Assembly (NCBI RefSeq): GCF_000962805.1
Contig: NZ_JZTW01000008.1
Location: 1-64,000, forward strand
Reading direction: 5' to 3'
Origin: Pseudarthrobacter chlorophenolicus
Lineage (GTDB): Bacteria > Actinomycetota > Actinomycetes > Actinomycetales > Micrococcaceae
DNA length: 64,000 nucleotides
The position numbers and the translations under genes are program-made. How positions within the stretch are numbered: position 1 is the first letter of the stretch; the number at the start of each line of letters is the position of its first letter. Positions 1 through 7,291 of the stretch are shown piece by piece. The notes beneath the pieces are model-generated. The model did not search any database. It was not told the origin of the DNA and saw only the letters and a list, made by a program, of their open reading frames with translations.

Positions 1-440
1 CCCCCCCCGGCCAGCGACTCTCCCGCCCGTCCCCAGGGTCACGCGTGTGATGAGTTTCACCTGCAATATTCGGCCATCTGGTTGGGCGGCCGCCGAAGCC
101 CCGTGCACTATGGAAGGGCAGGGCTGGAGACTATCCGGCCCTCTACCCACCTGGTGAAGCGATGAAGCGCACCGGTGCGCCCCCGGCCGCCGACGCCTCA
201 GAGCTCGTTCAGGCCGCTTCCCGGCTTCCGGCCGGGGTCCATAGAAAGTACAGAACGTGATTTCCGTGCCGCCGCGCGGGTCCGGTGTGATTGCTCACAT
301 TGCTGCCCGATTGATTGCCAACTCCGTCAGCGGCGTGCACCATGGAAGAACGGGAATGCGCTTTCCCAACTAATTGCCTCACCGACGAGGCCCCGGCCTG
401 TTCAGCCAGGCCGCCCACCGCAAGAAATGGAAGTTGAATA
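1..440. other. Non-coding leader region with two similar promoter-like blocks
   Basis: No convincing gene lies here; the open frames are GC-rich shadows. Two blocks resemble each other: each has GTGTGAT near its left end (45 and 285) and GTGCAC followed by TATGGAAG or CATGGAAG near its right end (103 and 335). A TTG-type -35 (82-87 or 315-320) lies 17-18 bp before CACTAT (106-111) or CACCAT (338-343), so tandem promoters for the 64-residue ORF are possible. The promoter assignment is inference. Confidence 0.3.
46..61. promoter_or_regulatory. CRP/GlxR-like half-palindrome
   Basis: TGTGA, six bases, then TCACC matches the TGTGA-N6-TCACA consensus of cAMP-type regulators at nine of ten fixed positions. 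A second TGTGA...TCACA at 286-299 has only a 4-bp spacer, so it is a poorer candidate. Binding is inference. Confidence 0.3.
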
Positions 441-635
441 ATGACGTTCGATGCCACTCACTCCGTAACCCTGAAGATCTGGGACAAGGCAGCCCTCCAC
501 CACACCCTTGATGCTGCCATCAGCGATCTCTCCACCCGCCACAACACCACCACCTGCCAGGTGGCGGTCACCTGCAGTGGCCCGAACACCTTCACGCTGA
601 GCCTGCGCAACAGCGGCGCCCTGGCCACCGCCTAG
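441..635 (+). CDS. Small hypothetical protein (64 aa)
   Basis: I do not recognise a family for this 64-residue protein. It starts at ATG 441 behind GGAAG (spacing about 8) and ends directly before a strong intrinsic terminator at 657-700, which supports a real monocistronic transcript. The sequence is soluble-looking, with no signal peptide or membrane segment, and is rich in Thr, Ala and Leu; a single CxxxxxxxC pair (CQVAVTC) is the only notable motif. Its long upstream region has two repeated promoter-like blocks, so expression may be condition-dependent. Function unknown. Confidence 0.6.
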   Translation: MTFDATHSVTLKIWDKAALHHTLDAAISDLSTRHNTTTCQVAVTCSGPNTFTLSLRNSGALATA

Positions 636-656
636 GCAACCGGAACTGCCGCGGAA

Positions 657-700
657 GCGGACGACGGCGGGCCCTCCCGCCGTCGTCCGCTTTCCTTTTG
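657..700 (+). terminator. Strong intrinsic terminator, family copy 1
   Basis: A perfect 15-bp stem (GCGGACGACGGCGGG at 657-671 and its complement at 676-690) with a 4-base loop is followed by TTTCCTTTT. It closes the 64-residue ORF. Closely related stems recur at 27223, 30573 and 53414. Confidence 0.92.
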
Positions 701-803
701 TCCGCCCCAGCCCGCAGGCGTCCGGTAGGGCCACTGGAGCAGGCGTTCAGTAGAGCAGGACGTCCAGTAGAGTCGTGGCAACAACCTCGACACAAAGGTT
801 TGG

Positions 804-1667
804 ATGATGCAGGCTGGCGATAAATCCATGCGCGTGCCCTCGTCGGATCCCGCTGCCGGGCAGGTTGGGACGGCACCCGTCCGGGCGAGGCTGGCCGTAG
901 TCCCGGCAGCGATGCTGTCGGCCGCGGGATTCCTCCTTTTCGCCCGCGAAGACCGGCTCTCCGGCTTTCTCCTCCTGGCGGCTGCCCTTGCACTGGCGGG
1001 ATTCCTCAGCCGGAAGCTGCTAATCGACCTGGCCCTGATCACCGTGGGACTGACCGCCATGAGCCTGGTGCCCATCACCACGGACATCAGCACCGAGCAC
1101 ATGGCCATCATGGGCACCGCCATGGTTGTGGCGGTGGGCATCCCCTACGCCATCTCCCGGTTCATCACCAAGGACCACTCCATCCGGTTCCCCATCCGGA
1201 CCGGGCAGCCGTGGACGCGGGCGGAAAAGTGGTACCTGCCGGCGGTCCTGGTGATCGGCTATGCCCTGATGCCGGTGTACATGATCCGGACCGGCGTTTA
1301 CGAGAATTGGCCTGCCGTAAGTGACGCTGACGGCATTGCCAGGCTTTTCCTGGGTACCAATGTCCTGGGCATCTGGGATGAACTCTTCTTCATCTGCACC
1401 ACCTTCGCGCTGCTCCGACGGCACCTTCCGGACTGGCAAGCGAACCTGCTCCAGGCTGTACTGTTCACGTCCTTCCTGTGGGAACTCGGCTTCCACGCCT
1501 GGGCGCCGTTCTTCATTTTCCCGTTCGCCCTGCTGCAGGCCAGGCTGTTCACCGTAACCAAGTCGCTGTCCTATATTGTCAGCGTCCACCTCTTGTTCGA
1601 CTTCGTACTGTTCCTGGTCCTGATCCACGCGCACAACCGCGAATGGATCAACATCTTCCTGTACTGA
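804..1667 (+). CDS. CPBP-family intramembrane protease-like protein
   Basis: A 287-residue polytopic membrane protein resembling the CPBP (Rce1/CAAX type II) intramembrane metalloprotease family. Hydrophobic segments begin near residue 30. Family motif 1, normally EExxxR, appears as Asp192-Glu193 followed by Arg205-Arg206. Motif 2 has Phe224/Phe230-His231 and motif 3 His262 with Asp266. The first acidic position is therefore Asp rather than Glu, which makes catalysis plausible but unproven. ATG 804 follows AAAGG; a second ATG lies at 807. It stands alone between a terminator and the Asp23 block, and no substrate can be inferred. Confidence 0.7.
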   Translation: MMQAGDKSMRVPSSDPAAGQVGTAPVRARLAVVPAAMLSAAGFLLFAREDRLSGFLLLAAALALAGFLSRKLLIDLALITVGLTAMSLVPITTDISTEHMAIMGTAMVVAVGIPYAISRFITKDHSIRFPIRTGQPWTRAEKWYLPAVLVIGYALMPVYMIRTGVYENWPAVSDADGIARLFLGTNVLGIWDELFFICTTFALLRRHLPDWQANLLQAVLFTSFLWELGFHAWAPFFIFPFALLQARLFTVTKSLSYIVSVHLLFDFVLFLVLIHAHNREWINIFLY

Positions 1668-1695
1668 CCGCGTCACCAATCCCCTTCAGAAACAT

Positions 1696-1709
1696 GTGAC
1701 GCACGTCAC
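1696..1709. promoter_or_regulatory. GTGACG-CA-CGTCAC dyad upstream of the Asp23 operon
   Basis: A dyad with two perfect 6-bp arms sits about 100 bp upstream of the first Asp23 gene in the only sizeable intergenic gap before it. A regulatory role for the stress operon is inference from position and symmetry. Confidence 0.35.
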
Positions 1710-1808
1710 GCAAGAATGACCGTGACGATCTCCCTCCCTGCTGCGTCTTACCTGTAACGGCGCAATCCCGCGCCTGGAACAGAACGCCAATCGAGCAGGA
1801 GTGACGTA

Positions 1809-2300
1809 ATGACCACGCAGCCCAACGCCAGCACGCAGCAGACCGGCACCGCAGCGCAGAAGAAGCCGGCAGCCACCCACTCCCTGGACACGGCCGAAGG
1901 CCACGACGGCCGTGGCCGCACCACCGTCGCCGATGGCGTAGTGGCAAAGATCGCCGGCATCGCCATCCAGGAAATCGACGGCGTCCACGCCCTTGGCGGC
2001 GGCGCTGCCCGGGCCATCGGAAACCTGCGCGAGCGGGTGGGCCAGAAGGACCTCACCCAGGGCGTGAGCGTTGAGGTGGGCCAGACCCAGGTGGCCGTGG
2101 ACGTAACCCTGGTGGTCGAGTACCCGCACCCCCTCCAGCAGGTGGCGGACAACGCCCGCGACGCCGTCTACTCCGCCGTGGAGGACCTGGTGGGCATGGA
2201 AGTCACCGAAGTGAACATCACCATCACGGACATCCACGTCCCCTCCGAGGACAACGACGGCGAGGCTGACGACGCCGGCCACGAGCCGAGGGTGGCATGA
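1809..2300 (+). CDS. Asp23/Gls24 family envelope stress protein
   Basis: A 163-residue Asp23/Gls24 (alkaline shock) family protein. In Firmicutes such proteins form a membrane-attached cell-envelope stress layer. The N-terminal ~35 residues are a Gln/Thr/Ala-rich linker. The family fold follows, recognisable by VADGVVAKIAGIAIQEIDGV, a central beta-strand segment (VSVEVGQTQVAVDVTLVV) and the C-terminal VTEVNITITDIHV. AGGAG precedes ATG 1809. It is the first gene of an overlapping operon with two small membrane proteins and AmaP-like partners, which suggests anchoring of the soluble Asp23 protein to the membrane. Confidence 0.9.
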   Translation: MTTQPNASTQQTGTAAQKKPAATHSLDTAEGHDGRGRTTVADGVVAKIAGIAIQEIDGVHALGGGAARAIGNLRERVGQKDLTQGVSVEVGQTQVAVDVTLVVEYPHPLQQVADNARDAVYSAVEDLVGMEVTEVNITITDIHVPSEDNDGEADDAGHEPRVA

Positions 2301-2488
2301 CCCCGGTCATCGGCGGTGCGGCAGCCGGGGCAGTCCTGGCGGTAGTGGCGCTGGCCTTCGGGTTCTGGGGCTTCATCCTGACCCTGCTCTTCATGGGCAT
2401 CGGTGCGGTCCTGGGACGCGCCGCCGAGGGCCGCCTGGACCTGGCGGCGGTGTTTGACGCCCTGCGCGGCCGCCGCACGTCGTCGTGA
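2297..2488 (+). CDS. Small integral membrane protein (DUF2273-like)
   Basis: A 63-residue protein whose start ATG overlaps the Asp23 stop by 4 bp (ATGA). It is almost wholly hydrophobic for residues 3-40 (Gly/Ala-rich double membrane segment) and ends in a basic RGRR tail. Short proteins of this type (DUF2273) typically accompany Asp23 genes and are thought to act as membrane partners. The role is inferred from context. Confidence 0.75.
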   Translation: MTPVIGGAAAGAVLAVVALAFGFWGFILTLLFMGIGAVLGRAAEGRLDLAAVFDALRGRRTSS

Positions 2489-2790
2489 ACCGCCAGGGCC
2501 ACACCCGCATCGCCCCGGCCGCCCTCCGGAAGACCGTGGAAGCGGTGACGGGCCAGGCGTTCGGCGTTCCCCAGGCTGACGTTTCCGCCTCCCTGCGGGA
2601 CGACGCGGGAAAGCTGGGGGTGGACCTCTTGGTCCGCCTGCCGGCACCTTCCTTGCTCGCGACAGCCCCGGAGGGCCGGCCACCCCTGTTTGAACAGGCG
2701 GAAGTGGCCCGGCTGAAGATTTCCTTCATGGGGCGCCAAGTCACCGGCATGGAGCTCGGCAAAATCAACATCAGGCTCGGGGCCGCATGA
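2485..2790 (+). CDS. Asp23/Gls24-like small protein
   Basis: A 101-residue protein starting at GTG 2485, coupled to the preceding stop (GTGA overlap). It has no signal or membrane segment. The segment VSASLRDDAGKLGVDLLVRL and the C-terminal VTGMELGKINIRL match the strand pattern of Asp23-fold proteins, making it a diverged paralogue of the first gene. It probably works with the same envelope-stress complex. Assignment rests on fold pattern and context. Confidence 0.6.
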   Translation: MNRQGHTRIAPAALRKTVEAVTGQAFGVPQADVSASLRDDAGKLGVDLLVRLPAPSLLATAPEGRPPLFEQAEVARLKISFMGRQVTGMELGKINIRLGAA

Positions 2791-2883
2791 GGAGCCTTCC
2801 CGCGGAGGCACACCGGCTGCCTGTGGCCAGGACGGCAACACCAAACAGCACCAGCACATCCAGCGACCCACCAGGAGGTCACC

Positions 2884-3465
2884 GTGGGCACGGCCCGAAC
2901 CTTTAGCAGGATTGTCCGGCGGGAAACGCATTCATCGCGCGCCGGGCTGTCCGCCGCCACTGCGGTGCTCCTCCTGGCCGTCTTCCTGTGGCTGGGCACC
3001 GAAAGTGTCCTCGCCCTGCTGGGCCAGGATGCCCTGGTGGCCGGTCCCGGCAGGCTTGCCGACGCAGCGGCCACAGCGCCGCAAACCACGCCTCCGGCCG
3101 AACTGACCGCGGCCGGGGTTGCCGCCGCCGTCCTGGGCCTCACGCTGCTGGTGGCCGCGTTCAAGGGCGGCCGCAAGGGGCGCCGGCCGATGCAGGCCGA
3201 ACGCGCTGCAGTGGTGGTGGATGACCAGGTGATTGCGGCTGCAGTCTCCCGGCAGGTGCAATTGACCGCCAAGCTCGCTCCCGAACAGGTGGCCACCACC
3301 ATCAGCCGAACACGCGCCCAGGTGGCCGTCAGGCCGACGTCGGGCGCTCCCCTGGACCGCGAAGCCGTCACCCGGGCTGCCGCAGCGGAGCTCGACTCTT
3401 GCCGCCTGGGACGCAAACTCAGCACCGATATCCGCATCGCCACCGAAGGAGCACTGGGACGATGA
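2884..3465 (+). CDS. DUF6286-type membrane protein of the Asp23 operon
   Basis: A 193-residue protein with two hydrophobic segments (about residues 24-46 and 75-93) separated by an Ala/Pro/Thr-rich loop. A basic patch (KGGRKGRRP) precedes a C-terminal soluble domain of about 90 residues. GTG 2884 is chosen because GGAGG lies just upstream. The layout, two membrane segments then a cytoplasmic Asp23-like half, fits the DUF6286 family found in actinobacterial Asp23 operons. Its stop overlaps the next start by 4 bp. Confidence 0.65.
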   Translation: MGTARTFSRIVRRETHSSRAGLSAATAVLLLAVFLWLGTESVLALLGQDALVAGPGRLADAAATAPQTTPPAELTAAGVAAAVLGLTLLVAAFKGGRKGRRPMQAERAAVVVDDQVIAAAVSRQVQLTAKLAPEQVATTISRTRAQVAVRPTSGAPLDREAVTRAAAAELDSCRLGRKLSTDIRIATEGALGR

Positions 3466-4082
3466 ACCACACCAACCGCGCCCTGAACCGCTTCTTCCTG
3501 GCTATCACTGGACTGGTCCTGGTGGCCGCCGGCACCCTCACCGCGGGTGCCGGAATGGACGCCGGCGTCCGGGACCGCTGGAGTTCCGTCAGCACCAGCC
3601 TATTGGGGGGCTGGCGGAACCTCCGGGGCACCGCACCCCTGCAGGAGCCCTTGGGCAGCTGGTGGGCACTGGCAGTGCCCACCGTGCTCCTCCTCGGCGC
3701 CACAGCCAGCATCATGTGGCTGACCCGGCAGGGCGGCGGGCGGACCAGCGAGGCAGCCCGGCAGCGGGACCCCGAACTCGGGGACACCGCCGTCGACATT
3801 TCCTATCTCGAATCCGCCGTGGAGGCCGCGCTGGAAGGCAACCGGGCCGTCGTCGGCAGCTCAGTGTCCGCCTGGCGCGGACGCGGCCGGCGGCGCACCA
3901 CAACCCAAGGACTGCGCATCACCCTGCAGGCAAGGCGCGGAGCATCTCCGCGAGAGGTGGCCGACCTCGCCGAGGCACTGGTCACCGGCATGGAAGCCCT
4001 GCTGGGCCATCGCACCACCGTTCTGGTCCGAATAGCAGGTGGAACCAGGACCCGGCTGGCCGGTGCGCACCGCACCAGCTAG
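3462..4082 (+). CDS. AmaP-like alkaline shock membrane anchor
   Basis: A 206-residue protein coupled to the previous gene (ATGA at 3462-3465). A membrane segment spans about residues 10-30 and a second about 66-85, followed by a soluble domain of about 110 residues with mixed strand pattern. This two-helix-plus-domain arrangement matches AmaP, the membrane anchor for Asp23 in staphylococci. An upstream in-frame ATG at 3399 lies inside the previous gene and is not favoured. Assigned by architecture and neighbours, not by a diagnostic motif. Confidence 0.65.
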   Translation: MNHTNRALNRFFLAITGLVLVAAGTLTAGAGMDAGVRDRWSSVSTSLLGGWRNLRGTAPLQEPLGSWWALAVPTVLLLGATASIMWLTRQGGGRTSEAARQRDPELGDTAVDISYLESAVEAALEGNRAVVGSSVSAWRGRGRRRTTTQGLRITLQARRGASPREVADLAEALVTGMEALLGHRTTVLVRIAGGTRTRLAGAHRTS

Positions 4083-4144
4083 CAACGCTGCCGTGTTTCG
4101 GACACACAGGAGCGCAACAGGAACACCGAGAGAAAGGCATCATC

Positions 4145-4375
4145 ATGGGACTCGATGACAAGATCAACAACGCCGCCACCAACCACGCTGGCGCCGCCAA
4201 GGAAGGCGTAGGCAAGCTCACGGGCAACGAACGGCTCGAGCGCGAAGGCCAGCACGACCAGGCCCAGGCGAAGGTCCAGGAAGCCGGCGAGAAGGTCAAG
4301 GACGCTGCCAAGGACATCGGACACAACCTCAAGGAAGCTGCGGAGAAGGTCAAGGAAAGCTTCCGCAAGGAATAG
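4145..4375 (+). CDS. CsbD family stress protein
   Basis: A 76-residue, highly charged, Ala/Lys/Glu-rich protein beginning MGLDDKINN with a typical CsbD core (AKEGVGKLTGNERLEREGQ) and a helical Lys/Ala tail. CsbD-like proteins are general-stress proteins without a defined biochemical role. AAAGG precedes ATG 4145. It ends before a perfect 12-bp hairpin, so it probably closes the Asp23 transcript. Confidence 0.92.
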   Translation: MGLDDKINNAATNHAGAAKEGVGKLTGNERLEREGQHDQAQAKVQEAGEKVKDAAKDIGHNLKEAAEKVKESFRKE

Positions 4376-4390
4376 CCAGCCCCTGGGCGG

Positions 4391-4427
4391 AAGGCGCGTT
4401 GCAGCCAACCGTGGCGCAACGCGCCTT
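4391..4427 (+). terminator. Hairpin terminator after the Asp23/CsbD operon
   Basis: AAGGCGCGTTGC at 4391-4402 pairs perfectly with GCAACGCGCCTT at 4416-4427. No long T-tract follows, so termination may be partial and readthrough to the sigma gene is possible. Confidence 0.65.
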
Positions 4428-4461
4428 GCCGTCAGTCCGTTCGTCCGGCGCACCCCTTTCA

Positions 4462-4491
4462 TGCCTGCCCAGGCAGGCAAGCGCCGATAAT
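4462..4491 (+). promoter_or_regulatory. Palindrome plus -10 element upstream of the sigma gene
   Basis: TGCCTGCC-CA-GGCAGGCA (4462-4479) is a perfect palindrome, followed by GATAAT at 4486-4491, a good -10 about 15 bp before the GTG start. The palindrome overlaps the expected -35 region and could be a repressor site. Inference from sequence only. Confidence 0.45.
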
Positions 4492-4505
4492 GAAAGCAGA
4501 GTCAG

Positions 4506-5093
4506 GTGACAGGAACACCCTTGGTGCGGGACCAGCTGGACCTGGTCCCCGATGCCATCCTGGCCGGCAGGGCAGCCGACGGCGATACGGCGGCTTTCGA
4601 GGCCCTCGCCCGGCGGTACGGGCCGCACATGCGGGCATGCGCCCGCCGGCTGACCGGATCGCACGCCGATGCCGACGACGTGGTCCAGGAAGCCCTGGTC
4701 CAGGCCTGGAAGCAGCTTGAATCGCTGCGCGAACCCGCTGCGGTTAAGGGCTGGCTGCTCAGGCTGACGGGCAGCAGGAGCATCGATTACCTGCGCCGGC
4801 GCAGGAACCACACCAGTCTGTCGGCCCTGGAAGAGGGCGGGGCAGGACTGGAACCTTCAGCCACCGCACCCGGCCCCGAGTCATCCGCCGTGGCTTCCTC
4901 GGGTACCGATGCCCTGAAGGCTGCCCTGTCCCGGCTGCCCGAGGAACAGCGCCGTTGCTGGGTACTGAAAGAGTTCAACGGACAAAGCTATGAGCAGATT
5001 GCGCAGACCCTGAACATCAGCCCAGCCAGTGTCCGGGGACGGCTTGCCCGGGCCCGGATTACACTGGTCCGCGAAATGGAAGGATGGCGATGA
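4506..5093 (+). CDS. ECF-like sigma-70 family RNA polymerase sigma factor
   Basis: A 195-residue sigma factor. Region 2 (about residues 20-95) contains the helix DADDVVQEALVQAWKQ and the DNA-melting segment near WLLRLTGSRSIDYLRRRRN. A linker rich in Ala, Ser and Pro follows, then region 4 (about 140-190) with YEQIAQTLNISPASVRGRLARA. It would redirect RNA polymerase to a stress regulon. GTG 4506 lies close to the -10 element. The stop overlaps the next start (ATGA), so sigma and its neighbour are translationally coupled, as usual for sigma/anti-sigma pairs. Confidence 0.92.
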   Translation: MTGTPLVRDQLDLVPDAILAGRAADGDTAAFEALARRYGPHMRACARRLTGSHADADDVVQEALVQAWKQLESLREPAAVKGWLLRLTGSRSIDYLRRRRNHTSLSALEEGGAGLEPSATAPGPESSAVASSGTDALKAALSRLPEEQRRCWVLKEFNGQSYEQIAQTLNISPASVRGRLARARITLVREMEGWR

Positions 5094-5671
5094 GCATCCC
5101 CCACGACACGTTCGAGTGCGGGCACACGCTCGAGGAGTTGAGCCAGTACCTGGATACCGGCGAATTCCCCGATCCCCGCCACCTCGAGACATGCCCTGAT
5201 TGCCGCAACGGCCTCGACTCGCTGCGCCGGCTTTCCACCGCCGGCAGCGAGCTGTTCAGCAACGACCTCGCCGAGGCCGGCAGCGGCAACGACGACTGGA
5301 TGAAGAACATCCTGGCCAACCTCAAGCTCGAGCTCCGGCCAGGGCGTTCCATTCCGCTGCGGTCCGAGAACGCGGCGGACACCCTGACCGAAACAGAAGG
5401 CTCGGTCCTCGCCCTGGTCCGTTCCGTCACCGACCTGGCACCCGGTGCCGTGGCGGGCAGGGTCCGGCTTGAAGGAGATGTCACCGTCCCTGGTGAGGCC
5501 ATCACCGTCAACCTGGACCTTGCCGTCGCCTTTGGCAATCCACTGCTGGGCAGCGCTGCGGCACTCCGTCACGACCTCGGGGAAGCCCTGGCCCGGCACA
5601 CCGAGCTGAACATCGCCGCCATCGACATCACCATCACGGACGTGATCGACACTCCCCGGGAGGAACCATGA
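5090..5671 (+). CDS. Zinc-motif (ZAS-like) / Asp23 fusion, putative anti-sigma factor
   Basis: A 193-residue protein coupled to the sigma gene. The N-terminal part has Cys10, His12 and a His31-x3-Cys35-x2-Cys38 motif, the signature of zinc-containing anti-sigma factors. The C-terminal half (about 100-190) is an Asp23/Gls24 fold (VRLEGDVTVPGEAITVNLDL; LNIAAIDITITDVID). The likely role is sensing through an Asp23-like domain and holding the sigma factor, which is inference. ATG 5090 is preferred over ATG 5084 for spacing to GGAAGGA and the ATGA overlap. No membrane segment is visible, so it would be a soluble anti-sigma factor. Confidence 0.7.
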   Translation: MSIPHDTFECGHTLEELSQYLDTGEFPDPRHLETCPDCRNGLDSLRRLSTAGSELFSNDLAEAGSGNDDWMKNILANLKLELRPGRSIPLRSENAADTLTETEGSVLALVRSVTDLAPGAVAGRVRLEGDVTVPGEAITVNLDLAVAFGNPLLGSAAALRHDLGEALARHTELNIAAIDITITDVIDTPREEP

Positions 5672-6129
5672 CAGTGCCGGCGCAGCCAACTCCCGCGAAG
5701 CGGGAAACGGTGCGGGAAGATGTGCGGGAAGAGCTTCCGGGCAACGGGCAGGCTGGTCAACCGAACGCCGAGGCGCCCGGGTCCCTGCGGGCCGCCGTCC
5801 TGCGCGTGGAGGGCGTCACAGACGTCTTTCCGTCCCGGCCGCTCTGGCAGCGGTTGCCCGCCGGAGCCTTGTCCCTGCTGCAGCAGGCGGCGGGGCAACG
5901 GGGTGCCGGCGACCGGTCAACGGGTCAGCAGGGCGGGGATCCCGACGACGGCCCGCTGGTTGAAGCCCGGGCGGACGGCAGTGCCACGGACGTGACAGTC
6001 CGCATCGGCGTGGGTGCCGACGCCCGGACCCCGGACGTGGTGCGGGCGGTTGCTGCGGCGGTCCGCGCCCATTTTGCCCCCGCGCAGGTTTCGGTGAAGG
6101 TCACCGTGGCACGCATATCCCCCGAGTAG
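5668..6129 (+). CDS. Hypothetical Asp23-operon protein
   Basis: A 153-residue soluble protein coupled to the preceding gene (ATGA). The N-terminal 35 residues are charged and disordered. The middle has LRAAVLRVEGVTDVFPSRPLW, and the C-terminus VRAHFAPAQVSVKVTVARI has the strand pattern seen at the ends of Asp23-like proteins. It may be a third, diverged Asp23 paralogue of the sigma cassette. No family can be named firmly. It closes the stress block; lacI follows 88 bp downstream. Confidence 0.55.
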   Translation: MTVPAQPTPAKRETVREDVREELPGNGQAGQPNAEAPGSLRAAVLRVEGVTDVFPSRPLWQRLPAGALSLLQQAAGQRGAGDRSTGQQGGDPDDGPLVEARADGSATDVTVRIGVGADARTPDVVRAVAAAVRAHFAPAQVSVKVTVARISPE

Positions 6130-6160
6130 CGGGACCCGTGCACGTGCGGCGGCAGCGGAT

Positions 6161-6176
6161 CCTCACACGCGTTAGG
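6161..6176. promoter_or_regulatory. LacI-type operator upstream of lacI (autoregulation)
   Basis: CCTCACACGCGTTAGG matches the perfect palindrome at 12038-12053 (CCTAACACGTGTTAGG) at 14 of 16 positions. It lies 42 bp before the LacI start, which suggests autoregulation. Confidence 0.75.
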
Positions 6177-6217
6177 TAAACTGCAGCATCACTGTTGTTT
6201 GCCACCAGAGGATCACC

Positions 6218-7291
6218 ATGAATCGCAAGGCCACCGCACTGGACGTCGCCAAGCTGGCCGGTGTTTCGCGGAGCGCCGTCTCCCTGGTCCTTAACGGCCG
6301 CGGCGACGGCAACGTGGCGCTGGAAAGCCAGCAGCGGATCCGTGAGGCCGCGGCCAGCCTGAATTACACGCCCAATAAGATCGCCCTCAGCCTGCGGAAC
6401 CGGCAGTCCCGGATCATCGGCATCGTCTCGGACCAGGTGGTCACCAGCCCGTTCGACGGCAATATCATCGCCGGCGCGGATGCTGTGGCGCGGGAGCACG
6501 GCTTCGTCACGGTGGTGATGGACACCGAACTGGACGGGTCCCGTGACGAAGGAGCGGTGGAAACCCTCCTGGACCGGCAGGTGGACGGGCTGATGTATGT
6601 CACAGTGGGCCTGCGTCCGCTGCATGTCCCGGCGAACATGGAGCGGGTGCCGTCCATCCTGGCCAACTGTTTTGATGACCGCCCCGAGGCCGGTGTTGGA
6701 GCGGTCATTCCGGACGAGGTCCGCGGCGGGCGGGAAGCCGCCGAGCACGTCATGTCGCTGGGCCACCGGGACATCGCGTTCCTTGCCGGTGACTCACTGA
6801 CGCCCGCGGCGCCGCGACGGATCGAAGGCTACCGGGAGGCGTTCCGTAGGACAGGACAGCCAGTGAACGAGGCCAGGATCCTGCAGGTGGGCTGGGACAT
6901 CGACGCCGGCTTCCATGGCGCCATGAAGCTCCTGGACGGCGACGGGGCCGCCCACCGCCCCACCGCCATCCTGTGCGCCAACGACCGCCTGGCCATCGGT
7001 GTGGTGCTGGCGTGCTACCGGCTGGGCCTGAGTGTTCCGCAGGACATCTCCGTGATGGGCTACGACGACGAATTCCGCGTAGCCAAGGCCATGGTGCCCG
7101 CACTGAGCACCATGGCCCTGCCGCTGCGCGAGATGGGCGCCGCTGCCATGACGGCGCTGCTGGGCGATGTCACGCAGCACCGGGTGCAGCTGGACGATCA
7201 CGGCACGCCAGGCGGCAGCAGCACCGAAACGATGGTGCCCTGCCGCCTCGTGGTCCGCGACTCCACCGGCCCGGTACCTGCCGGCCGCTAA
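6218..7291 (+). CDS. LacI family transcriptional regulator of the fructan/sucrose locus
   Basis: A 357-residue LacI/GalR repressor. The N-terminal helix-turn-helix (ALDVAKLAGVSRSAVSLVLN) and hinge are followed by a periplasmic-binding-like effector domain (from about IIGIVSDQV), with the late motif SVMGYDDEFRVAKAMVPALS typical of the family. AGAGGATC precedes ATG 6218. Its stop overlaps the convergent GH32 stop by 2 bp. Near-identical palindromes upstream of lacI and in the divergent promoter at 12038-12085 make it the likely repressor of the transporter/GH32 operon and possibly of the acylase operon; the inducer is probably a fructoside. Confidence 0.92.
   Translation: MNRKATALDVAKLAGVSRSAVSLVLNGRGDGNVALESQQRIREAAASLNYTPNKIALSLRNRQSRIIGIVSDQVVTSPFDGNIIAGADAVAREHGFVTVVMDTELDGSRDEGAVETLLDRQVDGLMYVTVGLRPLHVPANMERVPSILANCFDDRPEAGVGAVIPDEVRGGREAAEHVMSLGHRDIAFLAGDSLTPAAPRRIEGYREAFRRTGQPVNEARILQVGWDIDAGFHGAMKLLDGDGAAHRPTAILCANDRLAIGVVLACYRLGLSVPQDISVMGYDDEFRVAKAMVPALSTMALPLREMGAAAMTALLGDVTQHRVQLDDHGTPGGSSTETMVPCRLVVRDSTGPVPAGR

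Noticed and set aside
286..299. TGTGATTGCTCACA as a second CRP-like site
   Set aside because: Arms match, but the spacer is 4 bp rather than 6, so a CRP/GlxR dimer would not fit well.
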